Below are positions 33,449-45,726 of a stretch of 64,000 bases of DNA, in pieces. The DNA is from Stomorhina lunata. Lineage: Eukaryota > Arthropoda > Insecta > Diptera > Rhiniidae. The translations under genes were made by a program, and so were the position numbers. The DNA lies in contig OW121743.1 in the NCBI GenBank assembly GCA_933228675.1, forward strand, positions 62,937,118-63,001,117, in the 5' to 3' direction. The notes beneath the pieces are model-generated. The model did no database searches, was not told where the DNA came from, and was given only the letters and a program-made list of their open reading frames with translations. The number at the start of each line of letters is the position of its first letter. Position 1 is the first letter of the stretch.

Positions 33449-35262
33449 AACCACTACATACATTTGATGTATCATGGCTACCTTAGTACAAAAATGGTAA
33501 AATTTGCATTTTTCTTAGACACTTTTTCACATAATTAATGATAACTCAGAAACTAATAATCAGATATTATTCAAATAAAATCAGAAAAATTAAAATTTAC
33601 ATTGCCTTTGATTCGTCTATATATCGCGTTTCAATCGGATCAATAGTATCGGAGTTATAATAAAAAATTTAAGAAAAAAAATATTTTTTATATAAAAATG
33701 GTAAAAATTTTTGTTTTAAAAAAATCATGAAAAATAGAAAACGGCAAAAAATGTTCAGATTCATTATTCTGTAGCAAAGCCAAAAATAGTAGCAACAAAA
33801 CGAAATATCGACCATAAAAATCGATTGATTATTTTCGAATTTATTTACAATTAAGTGAATTCACTCATTTTCACAAAATGTTATATTTTTGCTTGATATA
33901 CGTGTGAAAAAATAGATTTTAGAATTTCAAGGAGTGCCGGTCGGATTATTGTGAGATTTGGTGAGGAACTTTAACCCACAAAATTTTAGCCAAATTGGAC
34001 AACGCTAACACATGTCGCCCAGGTCCTAAAGCTGACAAATCAAGTTTATATCGGAAAAATTTTATAATTTTTAAGTTTTTGCAAAATTAACGCTATTTAT
34101 TCCCCCTTTTGCAAAAAATTGGATCATGGTCCTTAGGGCAAACACAATGACATTTCCAATGAGCTACATGTCTTTAAAATCGCTTAAACAGTTTTCGAGC
34201 TACTACAATTTGCACTGGCCATTACATGTCCTTGAGGACTTGCCAAAGGCAATTGACCAAAAAATGTGACTAAGTCAAATCGATGGAAGAGATCGAAAAT
34301 GCATTTACTCTTTTATTCATGTATTTTCTTTTATTTTATATTTTATTATTTAAATTTATTATAACATATAAAATAAGGAAATAAATAAATATTATAAACT
34401 ACAAACTTTGGAATTTTATTTTATGACATTTTCTATTATTGAATAACGAAGTGTTGCTCTGAATACTCCAGCAAAAATCTGCCATCATGTGTGCATCCCA
34501 GCGACCCTGGTATCTTTCCTCCATTGTCCGAATATCTTGGTGAAATCGTTCGCCCTGTTATTCACTTAAGTCTTCTAGATTTTCAGGAAAACGATCTAAG
34601 TGACTGTGAAGGTAATGCAACTTGATGCTCATGTTGCATCCAAGATTGGAAAAATCATTGCGTTTGCACTAACAACCAGAATCCACTTTTTTTGCAAAAG
34701 GGGGAAATAGCTCTGATTTTGCAAAAACTGAAAATTTGTCAATTTTTTCCGATTTAAACGGTATTTTTCAGATTTGGGGCCTATGAGCGAATTTACTAAA
34801 TTGTGAATAAATTCGAAAAAAATCAATCGTTTTTTATGGTCGATATCTCATTTTGTTGTTATTATATGTCGCTATGCGATGAAATAATAAATCTGGAAGT
34901 TTTTTGCCGTTTTTGATTTTTCATGATTTTTTTAAAACGAAAATTTTTGCCATTTTTACATAAAAAATATATTTTTTTCTTAAGTTTTTTATTATAACTC
35001 CGATACTATTGATCCGATTGAATCGCGATATATAAACGAATTAAAGGCTATGTAAATCTTAATTTTTCTGATTTTATTATAATAATATCGGACTAGTAGT
35101 TTTTGAGTTATCATTAATTATATGAAGAAACGTCTAAAAAAAATGCAATTTAAAATTTTTTTTTTAAATCTATCCATAGAATTTAAAAATTTTACCATTT
35201 TTGTACAAAGGTAGTCATGATACATCAAAATTGTATAGTGGTTTTAAGAGCACATGAATTTA
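33449..35262. mobile_element. Foldback element with 600-700-bp inverted arms
   Basis: Left arm about 33449-34170 and right arm about 34645-35262 are inverted copies. Matching outer runs are TTTGATGTATCATGGCTACC against the inverse GGTAGTCATGATACATCAAA. Inside, GGATCAATAGTATCGGAGTT and TCCCCCTTTTGCAAAA occur in both. Divergence is roughly 15-20 percent by eye, and the left arm has an extra ~130-bp block (about 33880-34020). The roughly 470-bp centre carries a broken gene. No terminal target duplication was identified. Confidence 0.8.
34399..34647 (-). pseudogene. Broken gene of an arthropod repeat-associated protein family
   Basis: A single frame from about 34647 to TAG at 34399-34401 reads LGCNMSIKLHYLHSHLDRFP, then a QGERFHQDI block, then MEERYQGRWDAHMMADFCW. 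I recall this HSHLD...GERFHQD...YQGRWD...MADYCW signature from many unnamed, multi-copy insect and crustacean proteins, which points to a mobile or virus-like origin; its biochemical role is unknown to me. One internal stop (TAA at 34558-34560) replaces what is normally Glu before QGERF. Only about 80 C-terminal residues remain. It lies exactly between the inverted arms of the foldback element, so it may be the remnant of that element's own gene. The family call rests on memory of the motif and not on a search. Confidence 0.6.
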
Positions 35263-36394
35263 TTTTTATTTTGTTGTCATGTGTAATCTTAATTCAATAA
35301 AACTTCTTCTTTTACTTAAGTGAATGTGTATGTGAATATTCCTAAACAAAATTTCTTGATTACGCGTGTTTCATTTCCAGGGGGAGTTTCATTGTTCTCC
35401 AGTGGATATTCCAGACTTATTTCTTGTTCAAATTAAGTTTGATTGATTTTTCTGTTGAGTATTTGAAATTTATACAAAATATTCATCCATATGGCGGCTG
35501 TATTTATATTTTTTATTTACTTGGGTTTCGCTTTTTGTTTTTTTTATAATTTTCATAAGTCTATTATATTAAGTGATTTATGATTGAACTGTCTTATTAT
35601 TTTCATTTTCAGTTTTTGGTTTCTTTTCTTAGTTTTTAAGGCGTTGCGAAAAAGTGAAAGTTTCTCTTTGCAATCTTCAACGCCTGAGATGTTGAAATGA
35701 ATTATGTTCTTAAAGATGGCGCGATACACATACATTATTTATATTTATGGATTTATATATTTTTAGAGCTTTTAAAATCATCCTTAATTTTCTTAGTAGC
35801 TTCATATTTCCCTCTTAAAAAAACTTTTGTTGATTTAGTAGAAATTTTTAAATAAACACAATTTAACCGGATCTTTATATTAAATAGAAATAACGGCAAA
35901 GAAAGATAATCTCTAAATTATATGCATTTAATAGGAAAACAAACACTTTCGATGATAAATTAGATTTTGTTCTGATTTTCTTTTTTAATTTAAATTTTTT
36001 TAAGGTGTTGAGTTATTCAAACAGTTGGTCAATTAAAAATTTTTAAAATTGATTTTTTTCATGATTACCCAGTCAGCAATTTTAATATTTTTTGATCATA
36101 TTTGACTCTTTTTCGATTAAAACTATCAAATTTGCCATCATTTTCTATTCGAAAAAGACTGTGCCTTCGGGAGAACATTTTGATACGTTTTTGAGTCTTT
36201 TCCAATCAATTTTACGATTGATTCTGTGATTGTTTAAGAATAATCTTGCAGTAACTTTTCAAATATTTTAGGAGCACTTTTCGACCCTTTTTTGACTCAA
36301 TTTCGATAATTTTGTTAGTTGTAAAAAAAGTAATAATCAGTAACGTCCAGTCTATTTTTAGAACAGTAAGAAATTGATCTACTCGTATTGTTGT
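35263..36394. other. AT-rich DNA, no gene seen
   Basis: TTACCCAGTCAGCAATTTT at about 36064 resembles the end motif of the 31588 element but has no partner. Nothing else was recognised. Confidence 0.45.
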
Positions 36395-36580
36395 TATCTT
36401 ATTTATCATCGACGGCGTGTTATTTGCTGTAGGCCTTATAGCCTATGGAGGATGCTATGGTTATTCATCATTTTAATAGAAATTAATAATTGTAGAAATT
36501 TATATAGCCGCGACCGGCTCTTAAGAGAGGTGTTGTCGGAACTCCTGATAATTTATATGAACTAAGGGCAGGTGTGGTGG
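36395..36580. repeat. Second copy of the 20845-21130 short repeat
   Basis: AATAGAAATTAATAATTG and a GAGGATGCTATGG block match CTATAGAAATTAATAATTA and GGAAGATGCTGCGG at about 21030-21075. The tRNA-like end is not preserved here. Confidence 0.45.
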
Positions 36581-36654
36581 AAGCTTAGAATGGCATTGCT
36601 TCAAGTGATTGTATATAAAAAAATAACTTAAGTCAAAAAACCGTCCTAATGAAA

Positions 36655-37980
36655 TTTTGGTTTTGTATTATTTTTTTTTTCGATGTATAGATCCACTAAG
36701 AAGCGATTTTTGGAAATTCGTCCGCTAAGGGGGTAAAAAGGGAAAAATCAGTAATGCTCTATATCCGGAAGAAAAGTGAAAGGATTGAAATTCAAAAAAG
36801 AAACGTGTTTGGTACTTTTTGGCAGATGGGACAATTATAGGGTAAAAATGCTAACAATAAATTTGTGGTACTTTTTAAACCCATATGTATCTTTTGAACC
36901 GATCACCACAGAAACAAAATTTAAAACTGAGACGATAAACAAGAAAAAATATTAAACATGTGTTTGGTACTTTTCTTATTTAGGGGGTAAGAAGGGATAA
37001 AAAAGTTAATTCTTCCTTATCTTTGTATATTACATATTGAACCAACAAAGCTAGAACAAAAATTAATTGGGACGTCGATTGTCAAGTACAAAATATCAAA
37101 CACGTATTTGGTACTGCTTTCAATTTAGGGGACAAAAATGGGAAAATTGCTAACATTATATCTCATAAACCAAAAACGATATAAGCAAAAAATCAAATGA
37201 TTTAAGGTTCACACTTAAAATTAAGGGACACGTATTCGGTACTTTTTAAAAATTCGGCCGTTTAGAGTGTAAAACAGGGTAAAAAAGGGAGAAATTAGTG
37301 ACATCATATTTTCAAAACTAACATCGATGAAACAAAGTTGAAAAATAAGCGGGTAAAAACTATATTACCAATAAATCAATAAAGATAGAAACACAATATA
37401 TATCGCAAACTATAAGTACTATAAAAGTATTAAGTACAGTGTGTGGTACTTCTGCTATTAATGGGGTTCAAAAGAGTAAAAAGGGGGAAATATTCAAGGG
37501 TTGTTTTTTTCGTTTTAAACTAGGAATATCTTTTAGTCTAATGAATCCAGAAGTATAATTTATAGGCGGGTCGACTGACATTTAAGAAAAATAAATAAAA
37601 ATAAAAATCGGTAAAGCTATATCTTCTTAACAAAAGCTACAGAATCATAATTCAGCGCTAAAAACTAAGGGACACGTATTCGGTACTTTTTGTAAATTCG
37701 GCCGTTTTAAGGTTAAAAAGGACAAAAAAATAGAAAAACTAGTAACATCAAAACTCCGAAACCAACATCGATAGAAACAAAGTTGAAATTGGATTTGGAT
37801 CGACTAAAAAAAGTAAGCGAACACGTGTTTGGTACTTTTTTGGAAATGGTAACTATATGTTGGTACTTTTTTTTTGATCCATATGTATTCTTTGAACTAA
37901 TAAACATAGAAACATAATTTATGTCACAACCTATAGCTATTAAAAATCTATTAAATACTTGTCTGGTATTTATCCCTTTT
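36655..37980. repeat. Degenerate tandem repeat, ~145-bp period
   Basis: The phrase ACACGTRTTTGGTACTTTTT recurs at about 36808, 36957, 37101, 37228, 37436, 37671 and 37820, each followed by a GGGGTAAAAAGGG-like block and then a CATA/AACCAA block. Intervals are near 145 bp, with longer gaps where a copy is lost. Copies differ strongly, so the array is old. No reading frame persists. Confidence 0.65.
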
Positions 37981-37984
37981 GGTT

Positions 37985-38062
37985 TTTGAGCCAATATTTA
38001 GAAAGTTACAAACGGAAAAGAAATCTCAATATACCCCCATTCTTCTTGAAGGTGGGTATAAA
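37985..38062 (-). mobile_element. INE-like family A end fragment
   Basis: GAGCCAATATTTAGAAAGTTACAAACGG-like wording, then AATATACCCCCATTCTTCTTG and GGTGGGTATA, the hairpin end of family A. The rest of the element is absent. Confidence 0.75.
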
Positions 38063-38192
38063 AAGAGTTGTGGCCAAAAATCGTGAAAATTTGTTTTACA
38101 AGTAGTTAGTACTAAAGTATTCCTATAATTATTAGTAACAAGTACATAACTCACTATAATGCGAAAATTACATGCTACAATTAAAGTTCTTA

Positions 38193-38446
38193 TTATACCC
38201 TTCACCACCATATGTGGAAAGGGTATATTGGGTTTGTGCTGATGTGTGCAACGCATAGAAATATTGGTCTGAGTACCACCTTATAGTATACCAATCGACT
38301 TCAAATCACTCCCTGAGTTGTTTAAACTATATCCGTCCGGCTGACTGGCTGGCCTGTTATTCATGTAAGCTTGTTATTATTCTACAGGCCGTACGTTTAA
38401 AGATATTTTAATGAAATTTAAAAAGGGAACTGTTAAAAAAATTATA
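38193..38446 (+). mobile_element. INE-1-like family B element, 3'-truncated
   Basis: TTATACCCTTCACCACCATA hairpin, GTGCTGATG, ATACCAATCGACTTCAAATC and a GTCCGGCTGACTGG core. It stops where a 147-bp MITE begins (38449). Confidence 0.8.
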
Positions 38447-38448
38447 TA

Positions 38449-38595
38449 TGTGACCCGGTCTATGAAAATCGAAAATGTGGCTTATGACTTAAAAACCAAA
38501 TTTTGAAAAATTAGCTAAAATTTTTGAAAAAATTAGCTTATTTTTCGAAATTTTGTTTTTTAATCATAAGCCACCTTTTCATAGACCGAGTCACA
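38449..38595. mobile_element. Short palindromic MITE, copy 2 (147 bp)
   Basis: TGTGACCCGGTCTATGAAAA to CATAGACCGAGTCACA, with TA on both sides (38447-38448, 38596-38597). Same ends and interior as 9656-9801. The TA duplication and short palindromic form suggest a mariner-driven MITE. Confidence 0.9.
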
Positions 38596-38597
38596 TA

Positions 38598-39046
38598 AAC
38601 TTTCGCTATTTTATTACTTTTTTCAAATTCAATAAACTTTAAGCTAAACTTTGGAAGAGGGAGGGAGGGCTTTTCTTTTCTATTTAGAGAAAAAAGTTCA
38701 CCGCCATGATTATAAGTTGTGGCTTTACTGCAAGTAAAACTTCATTTTCTTGGTTTGTTTGCGACATTTTTTCTTTTTGGTGTCATTTCTGTTCTATTTC
38801 TAAATACGTGTTGTTGCATTTAATTTGATTTTTGTTTAGTCTTTATATTCATAGTCATTTTAAACTTTACGCTTTTGTATTGTAGTAGTCTTTTGAATAT
38901 AAAAATTACATAACTGCTGTTGGTTGTGTTGGGCCGGAGTCAGAAGAAAGACATTTTTGTACACAAAAAAAATTATTTGAAATTTTTGCATATTTTACGT
39001 GATTTTTGCATTTTTAATAAAACAATTTCTAAGCTAAGTTTAAGTT
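38598..39046. other. AT-rich DNA, no gene seen
   Basis: No recognisable gene or repeat. Confidence 0.5.
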
Positions 39047-39823
39047 TTTATACCCTTCACCACCATAGGTGGAAAGGGTATTTTAAGTTCGTGCTGATGT
39101 ATGTAACGCATAGAAATATTTGTCTTAGACCCATCTTTTAGTATACCAATAGGCTTAGAATCAAAGGGATCTGAGTCGATTTAGCGATGTCCGTCCGATC
39201 GTCTGGCTGGCTGGACCCCCATGTAAACCTTGTAATCAAACTACAGGTAGCAATTCTAAAGATAATTTGATGAAATTTAGCACAGATCATTTTTTTGATA
39301 ATGAGACCATGGCTATTTAAATTCGTCAAAATCGGTCCATTATTTATGGTACCTCCCATAGGTCCCACTTCCCGGAATTGTTATATTGGCCACAAATATC
39401 AATATTTTTCATGAAATTTAAAACAAATACTGCTTATACAAACCTTATTTACTGTATTAAATTTCGTTAAAATCGGTCCACATTTGACCATAGCTCCCAT
39501 ACAAACTCTTCTTTAAAAACTAAATGAGACAAAATCACTAAAACGCTCATAAATCTAAAGATAATGAGAATTTCTAGTTTATTTTTTGCACACATAATTT
39601 TTGTAATAACTGTAATCAATTTGCCAGATTTCGAGATAATCGGTTCACATTTGACCCTAGCTCTCATATTAGTCCAAATGATGGAAACAGCTTAAATATA
39701 TAAGTTTTGAGAAAATGTTTGTATGATGGCAAAATTTAGCAAATATTTGTCTTTGACCTTATTGGTGGAGGGTATCATATGGTCGGGCTTGACCGACTAT
39801 AGCACTTTCTTACTTGTTTTACA
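39047..39823 (+). mobile_element. INE-1-like family B element, near full length
   Basis: TATACCCTTCACCACCATAG hairpin; GATGTATGTAACGCATAGAA; CTGAGTCGATTTAGCGATGT followed by a GTCC core; CCATAGCTCCCAT; then GGGTATCATATGGTCGGG, TTGACCGACTATAGCAC and CTTACTTGTTTT. This is the best reference copy of family B in the window. The order of motifs parallels Drosophila INE-1. Confidence 0.85.
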
Positions 39824-40712
39824 TAACAATAGCTAAAAGTAGCTAAAGGAATGGTAGTTTTTTTTAACTTTTTACCACATAGTTTGTTTAACAGTTCCCG
39901 TTTACTTAAAGTAAACATTATTTTTAGCTCCAATAGCGAATTATTTCCACTGTTTGCTCGTTATTTTTATCAATTATGCTTGAACGCGTGTTTAGTAGTT
40001 ATTTTTACTTGTTTCAAAAGTATGTCTGTCCGTCCGTCTATACATGCCCCAGCGCAATGTCCTTAACTAATGGCTTTTGCCTATTAGATTTAATTAAGTA
40101 AATTAGAAATTGTGTGTTTCTAGTTTTTTTTTTTTTTTTGTTAGCCATTCACTTACAAAAATTTATAAGTAATTACGTTAGCAGATACCAGTGTCGAAGA
40201 ACAACTAATAAGAAATCAAAAATTACTGCGTATTCAACGCATTTTATTTCCTTTTCATTCTTTACTTAATTAGAAACTTATAAATAGAGACAGACAGAAC
40301 GAAGACGGTGTTATTAGCAAGAAAAAGAAATGTTTTCATTTTGTTAAGTACTTTTGAACAAGCGAAACAACCATTAGCTAAAGCTTTCATCACTAATTTT
40401 CCTTAACAATACTTTTTCTTGAGCATCCTCAGAAACGGGTGCACGTGCCTTTTAAGATTATGAAATTGTGTGTCGTTTTCCGTAAGCCCTTAATATTTCT
40501 TTTCATAAATGCTTATGTACTCATTTACCTGTAGAAAAGTGGAATTTAATTATTTATATAAAATATTTCATATTATTACATATTTTCTTTCTTAAGAAGT
40601 CAAGTTTAACTGATTAAATTACAAATTAATTATGTTTCAAAATTTAAGTCGTTTTTTTTGAAAGATTTTATTCGATTGCTTCAGATTAAAGAACATTTTC
40701 TTATAAATCATG
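39824..40712. other. AT-rich DNA with stray GTCC motif
   Basis: ATGTCTGTCCGTCCGTCTA at about 40021 may be a relic INE core. No gene was recognised. Confidence 0.45.
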
Positions 40713-40915
40713 TAAGAAAAGCTATAGTCGGTTAAGCCCGACTACATAATACCCTTCACTACTAAGGTCAAATATGGACCAAAAATTAAACAAGTTAGAG
40801 ACATACATACATATACTATGTGCTATTTTTTCAAAATTTCGAGATATATATCAGGGTCAATTGTGGACCGATTGTTACCAAATTTTGACTATTGGTTTAT
40901 ATTTGGGTTAATTAC
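40713..40915 (-). mobile_element. INE-1-like family B fragment
   Basis: GTAAGAAAAGCTATAGTCGG, TTAAGCCCGAC and ATACCCTTCACTACTAAGG, then GTGGACCGATTGTTACC. Only one end is kept. Confidence 0.75.
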
Positions 40916-42289
40916 AAACACAATGCTTTTTTTCGTCTCAAGCTTTTTATTTCTTTAATGTAAAAGAAAATAAAAAAACAAAAACGGCCAGTAAGCTCTA
41001 AAATAATTAGTAACAAACAAAAGTAGTTGTTATTATTGTAAAACTTTCTGCTAAATTGTGCAAATGGTGCTTTACCTGTATATCATGCCTATTACATACA
41101 AATATACCTGTCTCCACACATGTTATTCATTAAGCAACATGGAAAAAGAGTTGAAAACAATAGAACAATAATAAAAAATTCAACTGTTTTTCAATGATTG
41201 TATTTATTTTTATTGCTTTTTCCTGGTTTTACCTGAAAAATGTTATCAATGTCATTTTGACGTTCTAATTTTACTTTGTCTCTGCGTTTTTTCCGTAATG
41301 TCACATTTTTTTAATTAAGTCATAATCATTACTTGAGCAGTTTCGTTTGCTTTATGTACATCGCTATTAAAAAGTGCAAGAAGTGATAAATTGATTAAGA
41401 TAAAAAATAAAATAATAAAATCAATTATTTCGTGTTTTCAAGTGAATTTATAATCGCACGATGGTAATTTATAATCGCACGACGGGAATCAATTTTTTAT
41501 GAAATATTCACAGATTCCGATGAATAGATTTGTTCATGAATTTTTTGTTAATATAATTGGATTACTTTTATTTTTTGTTTCGTTTTTATAAAAAAGAAAA
41601 AATAAACAGTAACCAAAAACAAAATAATTAATAAATGTTTAAGTTTTCGTTACACTAGAAATTTAAATTGGATTTTCTTTACTGTCACAAAAAATTCCGT
41701 ACTGTCACTTTTTTATTTTTTCAAGTTTCCAGCAAAATACAACAATTTCTTCCAAATTGTTTGAAGCAAATTTGTTACTTTAAATGTAAGCTGCACAAAA
41801 ACGAATTTTTGTAAAAAATTACTTTTTTTTAATTCTTGAATTATAAAAGGAAAAAAAAAATAATTGGAATCTCTTCGAAAAATAACTTTTTGCTATTACT
41901 AAACCCGTTTTTTTTTAAGAAAAACATCCAAAGCTGGTAAATAATAAGTGAACGAATGCGATAGTAGGCTTTGTTCTAACATTTTTGCATTAATTTCTTA
42001 GTTTTGTAAATTTTTGTAAAAAGTGACATTCCGGAAAATATTTAACCAAAATGCAATAAAAAGCAAAACAATTTTTTTTTAAAGAAACTAAAAGTAATTT
42101 CGCAATCTGCACAAATCTTAATGCAAGTAAACAATTTCAGAGAATGAATTCCTCAACCTTAGAAAAAAATGCTCATGTACACTACTTTTGGAATTAACCC
42201 ATTTACAAAATATTTATCTGCGCAAAGTTTAAGTAATCAAATGCATGTATCTTTAGAGTTATTAACGTTTTTGTGATTTAATGTGTATA
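40916..42289. other. AT-rich DNA, no gene seen
   Basis: One short tandem duplication: AATTTATAATCGCACGA occurs twice at about 41446-41481. No gene or element ends. Confidence 0.5.
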
Positions 42290-42735
42290 TAAACGTCTTT
42301 TGAGAATGGGTCTTCTATGGAAGGTATGGTCAAATATGGGCCGATTTCCATAAAATTAGGAATACTGATTAAGGTTATGATAAGCAATAATTGTGCTGAA
42401 TATTATAAAAATACAACTAAATTTGTGGCTGTAAAGGACCAAAAAATCTATTCCGGGTAGGCATGTCTATGGGAGGTACCCGAAATAGTAATCTGAATTT
42501 GTTCAAAATGTACAAGGATCGTCCCTAGACCAAAATATGAACCTGTGCCAAACGTCATCAAATTATCTTTAAAGTTACAACCTGTAGAGTGATAACAAGC
42601 TTACATGGATAACCAGCCGGACGGACATCGTTAAAACAACTCAGGGAGTGATTCTAAGTCGATTGGTATACTAAAACGTAGGTCTCAAACCAATATTTGT
42701 ATGTGTTACAAACATCAGCGCAAACCCAATATAGA
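42290..42735 (-). mobile_element. INE-1-like family B fragment abutting satellite
   Basis: GGAAGGTATGGTCAAATATG, TGGGAGGTACC, GACGGACATCG, GTATACTAAAACGTAGG and ACATCAGCGCAAACCCAATA follow family-B order. The terminal hairpin is missing; the satellite starts exactly where it should be. Confidence 0.75.
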
Positions 42736-42737
42736 AA

Positions 42738-45726
42738 TTAAAAAAAATCAATTTTGATCTAAAATTTTAGTGATCACAGATTTTTGTTATTTTGGCTGTA
42801 GCTATTATATTTAACGAAATAATCAAGTTTAAAGTTTTCATATGAAAAAAATAAAAAAAAAAATCAATTTTTGGTTTAAAATTTTTGTGATCACAGATCT
42901 TCGTTATTTTGGCTGTAGATATCATATTTAACGAAATAATCAAGTTTAAAGTTTTCATATGAAAAAAATCAAAAAAACTAAATTTTTGGTCTAAAATTTT
43001 AGTGATCACAGATTTTCGTTATTTTTGCTGTTGCTATCATATTTAACGAAATAATCAAGTTTAAAGTTAAGAAAAAAAACTCAATTTTTGGTCTAAAATT
43101 TTAGTGATCACAGATTTTCGTTATTTTTGCTGTAGCTATCATATTTAACGAAATAATCAAGTTCAGAGTTTTCATATATAAAAAAATCAAAAAAAAAAAA
43201 TCGATTTTTGGTCACAGATTTTCGTTATTTTGGCTGTAGCTATCATATTTAACGAAATAATCAAGTTTAAAGTTTTCATATGAAAAAAATAAAAAAAAAA
43301 ATCAATTTTTGGTCTAAAATTTTAATGATCACAGATTTTCGTTATTTTGGCTGTAGCTATCATATTTAACGAAATAATCAAGTTTAAAGTTTTCATATGA
43401 AAAAAATAAAAAAAAAAAACAATTTTTGGTCTAGAATTTTAGTGATCACATATTTTTGTTATTTTGGCTGTAGCTATCATATTTAACAAAATAATCAAGT
43501 TTAAAGTTTTCATATGGAAAAAAATAAAAAAAAAATCAATTTTTGATCTAAAATTTTAGTGATCACAGATTTTCGTTATTTTGGCTGTAGCTATCATATT
43601 TAACGAAATAATCAAGTTTAAAGTTTTCATATGAAAAAAATCAAAAAAACTAAATTTTTGGTCTAAACTTTTAGTGATCACAGATTTTCGATATTTTTGC
43701 TGTTGCTATCATATTTAACGAAATAATCAAGTTTAAAGTTAAGAAAAAAAACTCAATTTTTGGTCTAAAATTTTAGTGATCAAAGATTTTCGTTATTTTT
43801 GCTGTAGCTATCATATTTAACGAAATAATCAAGTTCAGAGTTTTCATATATAAAAAAATCAAAAAAAAATCGATTTTTGGTCACAGATTTTCGTTATTTT
43901 GGCTGTAGCTATCATATTTAACGAAATAATCAAGTTTAAAGTTTTCATATGAAAAAAATAAAAAAAAAATCAATTTTTGGTCTAAAATTTTAATGATCAC
44001 AGATTTTCGTTATTTTGGCTGTAGCTATCATATTTAACGAAATAATCAAGTTTAAAGTTTTCATATGAAAAAAATAAAAAAAAACAATTTTTGGTCTAGA
44101 ATTTTAGTGATCACATATTTTTGTTATTTTGGCTGTAGCTATCATATTTAACAAAATAATCAAGTTAAAAGTTTTCATATGAAAAAAAATAAAAAATAAA
44201 TCAATTTTTGATCTAAAATTTTAGTGATCACAGATTTTCGTTATTTTGGCTGTAGCTATCATATTTAACGAAATAATCAAGTTTAAAGTTTTCATATGAA
44301 AAAAATCAAAAAAACTAAATTTTTGGTCTAAAATTTTAGTGATCACAGATTTTCGTTATTTTTGCTGTTGCTATCATATTTAACGAAATAATCAAGTTTA
44401 AAGTTAAGAAAAAAAAACTCAATTTTTGGTCTAAAATTTTAGTGATCACAGATTTTCGTTATTTTTGCTGTAGCTATCATATTTAACGAAATAATCAAGT
44501 TCAGAGTTTTCATATATAAAAAAATCAAAAAAAAAATCGATTTTTGGTCACAGATTTTCGTTATTTTGGCTGTAGCTATCATATTTAACGAAATAATCAA
44601 GTTTAAAGTTTTCATATGAAAAAAATAAAAAAAAATCAATTTTTGGTCTAAAATTTTAATGATCACAGATTTTCGTTATTTTGGCTGTAGCTATCATATT
44701 TAACGAAATAATCAAGTTTAAAGTTTTCATATGAAAAAAATAAAAAAAAAACAATTTTTGGTCTAGAATTTTAGTGATCACATATTTTTGTTATTTTGGC
44801 TGTAGCTATCATATTTAACAAAATAATCAAGTTTAAAGTTTTCATATGAAAAAAAATAAAAAAAAAAATCAATTTTTGATCTAAAATTTTAGTGATCACA
44901 GATTTTCGTTATTTTGGCTGTAGCTATCATATTTAACGAAATAATCAAGTTAAAAGTTTTCATATGAAAAAAAATAAAAAAAAAAATCAAGTTTTGATCT
45001 AAAATTTTAGTGATCACAGATTTTCGTTATTTTGGCTGTAGCTATCATATTTAACGAAATAATCAAGTTTAAAGTTTTCATATGAAAAAAATCAAAAAAA
45101 CTAAATTTTTGGTCTAAAATTTTAGTGATCACAGATTTTCGTTATTTTTGCTGTTGCTATCATATTTAACGAAATAATCAAGTTTAAAGTTAAGAAAAAA
45201 AAACTAAATTTTTGGTCTAAAATTTTAGTGATCACAGATTTTCGTTATTTTTGCTGTAGCTATCATATTTAACGAAATAATCAAGTTCAGAGTTTTCATA
45301 TATAAAAAAATCAAAAAAAAAAATCGATTTTTGGTCACAGATTTTCGTTATTTTGGCTGTAGCTATCATATTTAACGAAATAATCAAGTTTAAAGTTTTC
45401 ATATGAAAAAAATAAAAAAAAAACAATTTTTGGTCTAGAATTTTAGTGATCACATATTTTTGTTATTTTGGCTGTAGCTATCATATTTAACAAAATAATC
45501 AAGTTTAAAGTTTTCATATGAAAAAAAATAAAAAAAAAAATCAATTTTTGATCTAAAATTTTAGTGATCACAGATTTTCGTTATTTTGGCTGTAGCTATC
45601 ATATTTAACGAAATAATCAAGTTTAAAATTTTCATATGAAAAAATCAAAAAAAAAAATCAATTTTTGGGCTAAAATTTTAGTGATCACAGATTTTCGTTA
45701 TTTTGGCGGTTGCTATCATATTTAAG
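42738..45726. repeat. Satellite array of ~110-118-bp monomers with hexameric order
   Basis: About 27 monomers, each with GATCACAGATTTTCGTTATT, a GGCTGTAGCTATCATATTT block and AACGAAATAATCAAGTTT. Length and sequence variants recur in fixed order: a CTAAATTTTTGG type, one with AAGTTAAGAAAA (no CATATG), one with TTCAGAGTTTTCATATATA lacking the GATC end, two ordinary types, and one with CACATATTTTTG and AACAAAATAA. This six-monomer block (about 667 bp) repeats from about 42889, 43560, 44226 and 45010. The third block has one extra monomer and the last is missing part of one. Minus-strand frames here are by-products. Confidence 0.95.

Noticed and set aside
42767..45453. Minus-strand frames with KTLNLIISLN repeats
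   Set aside because: They are satellite monomers read in one direction, broken at every length variant.
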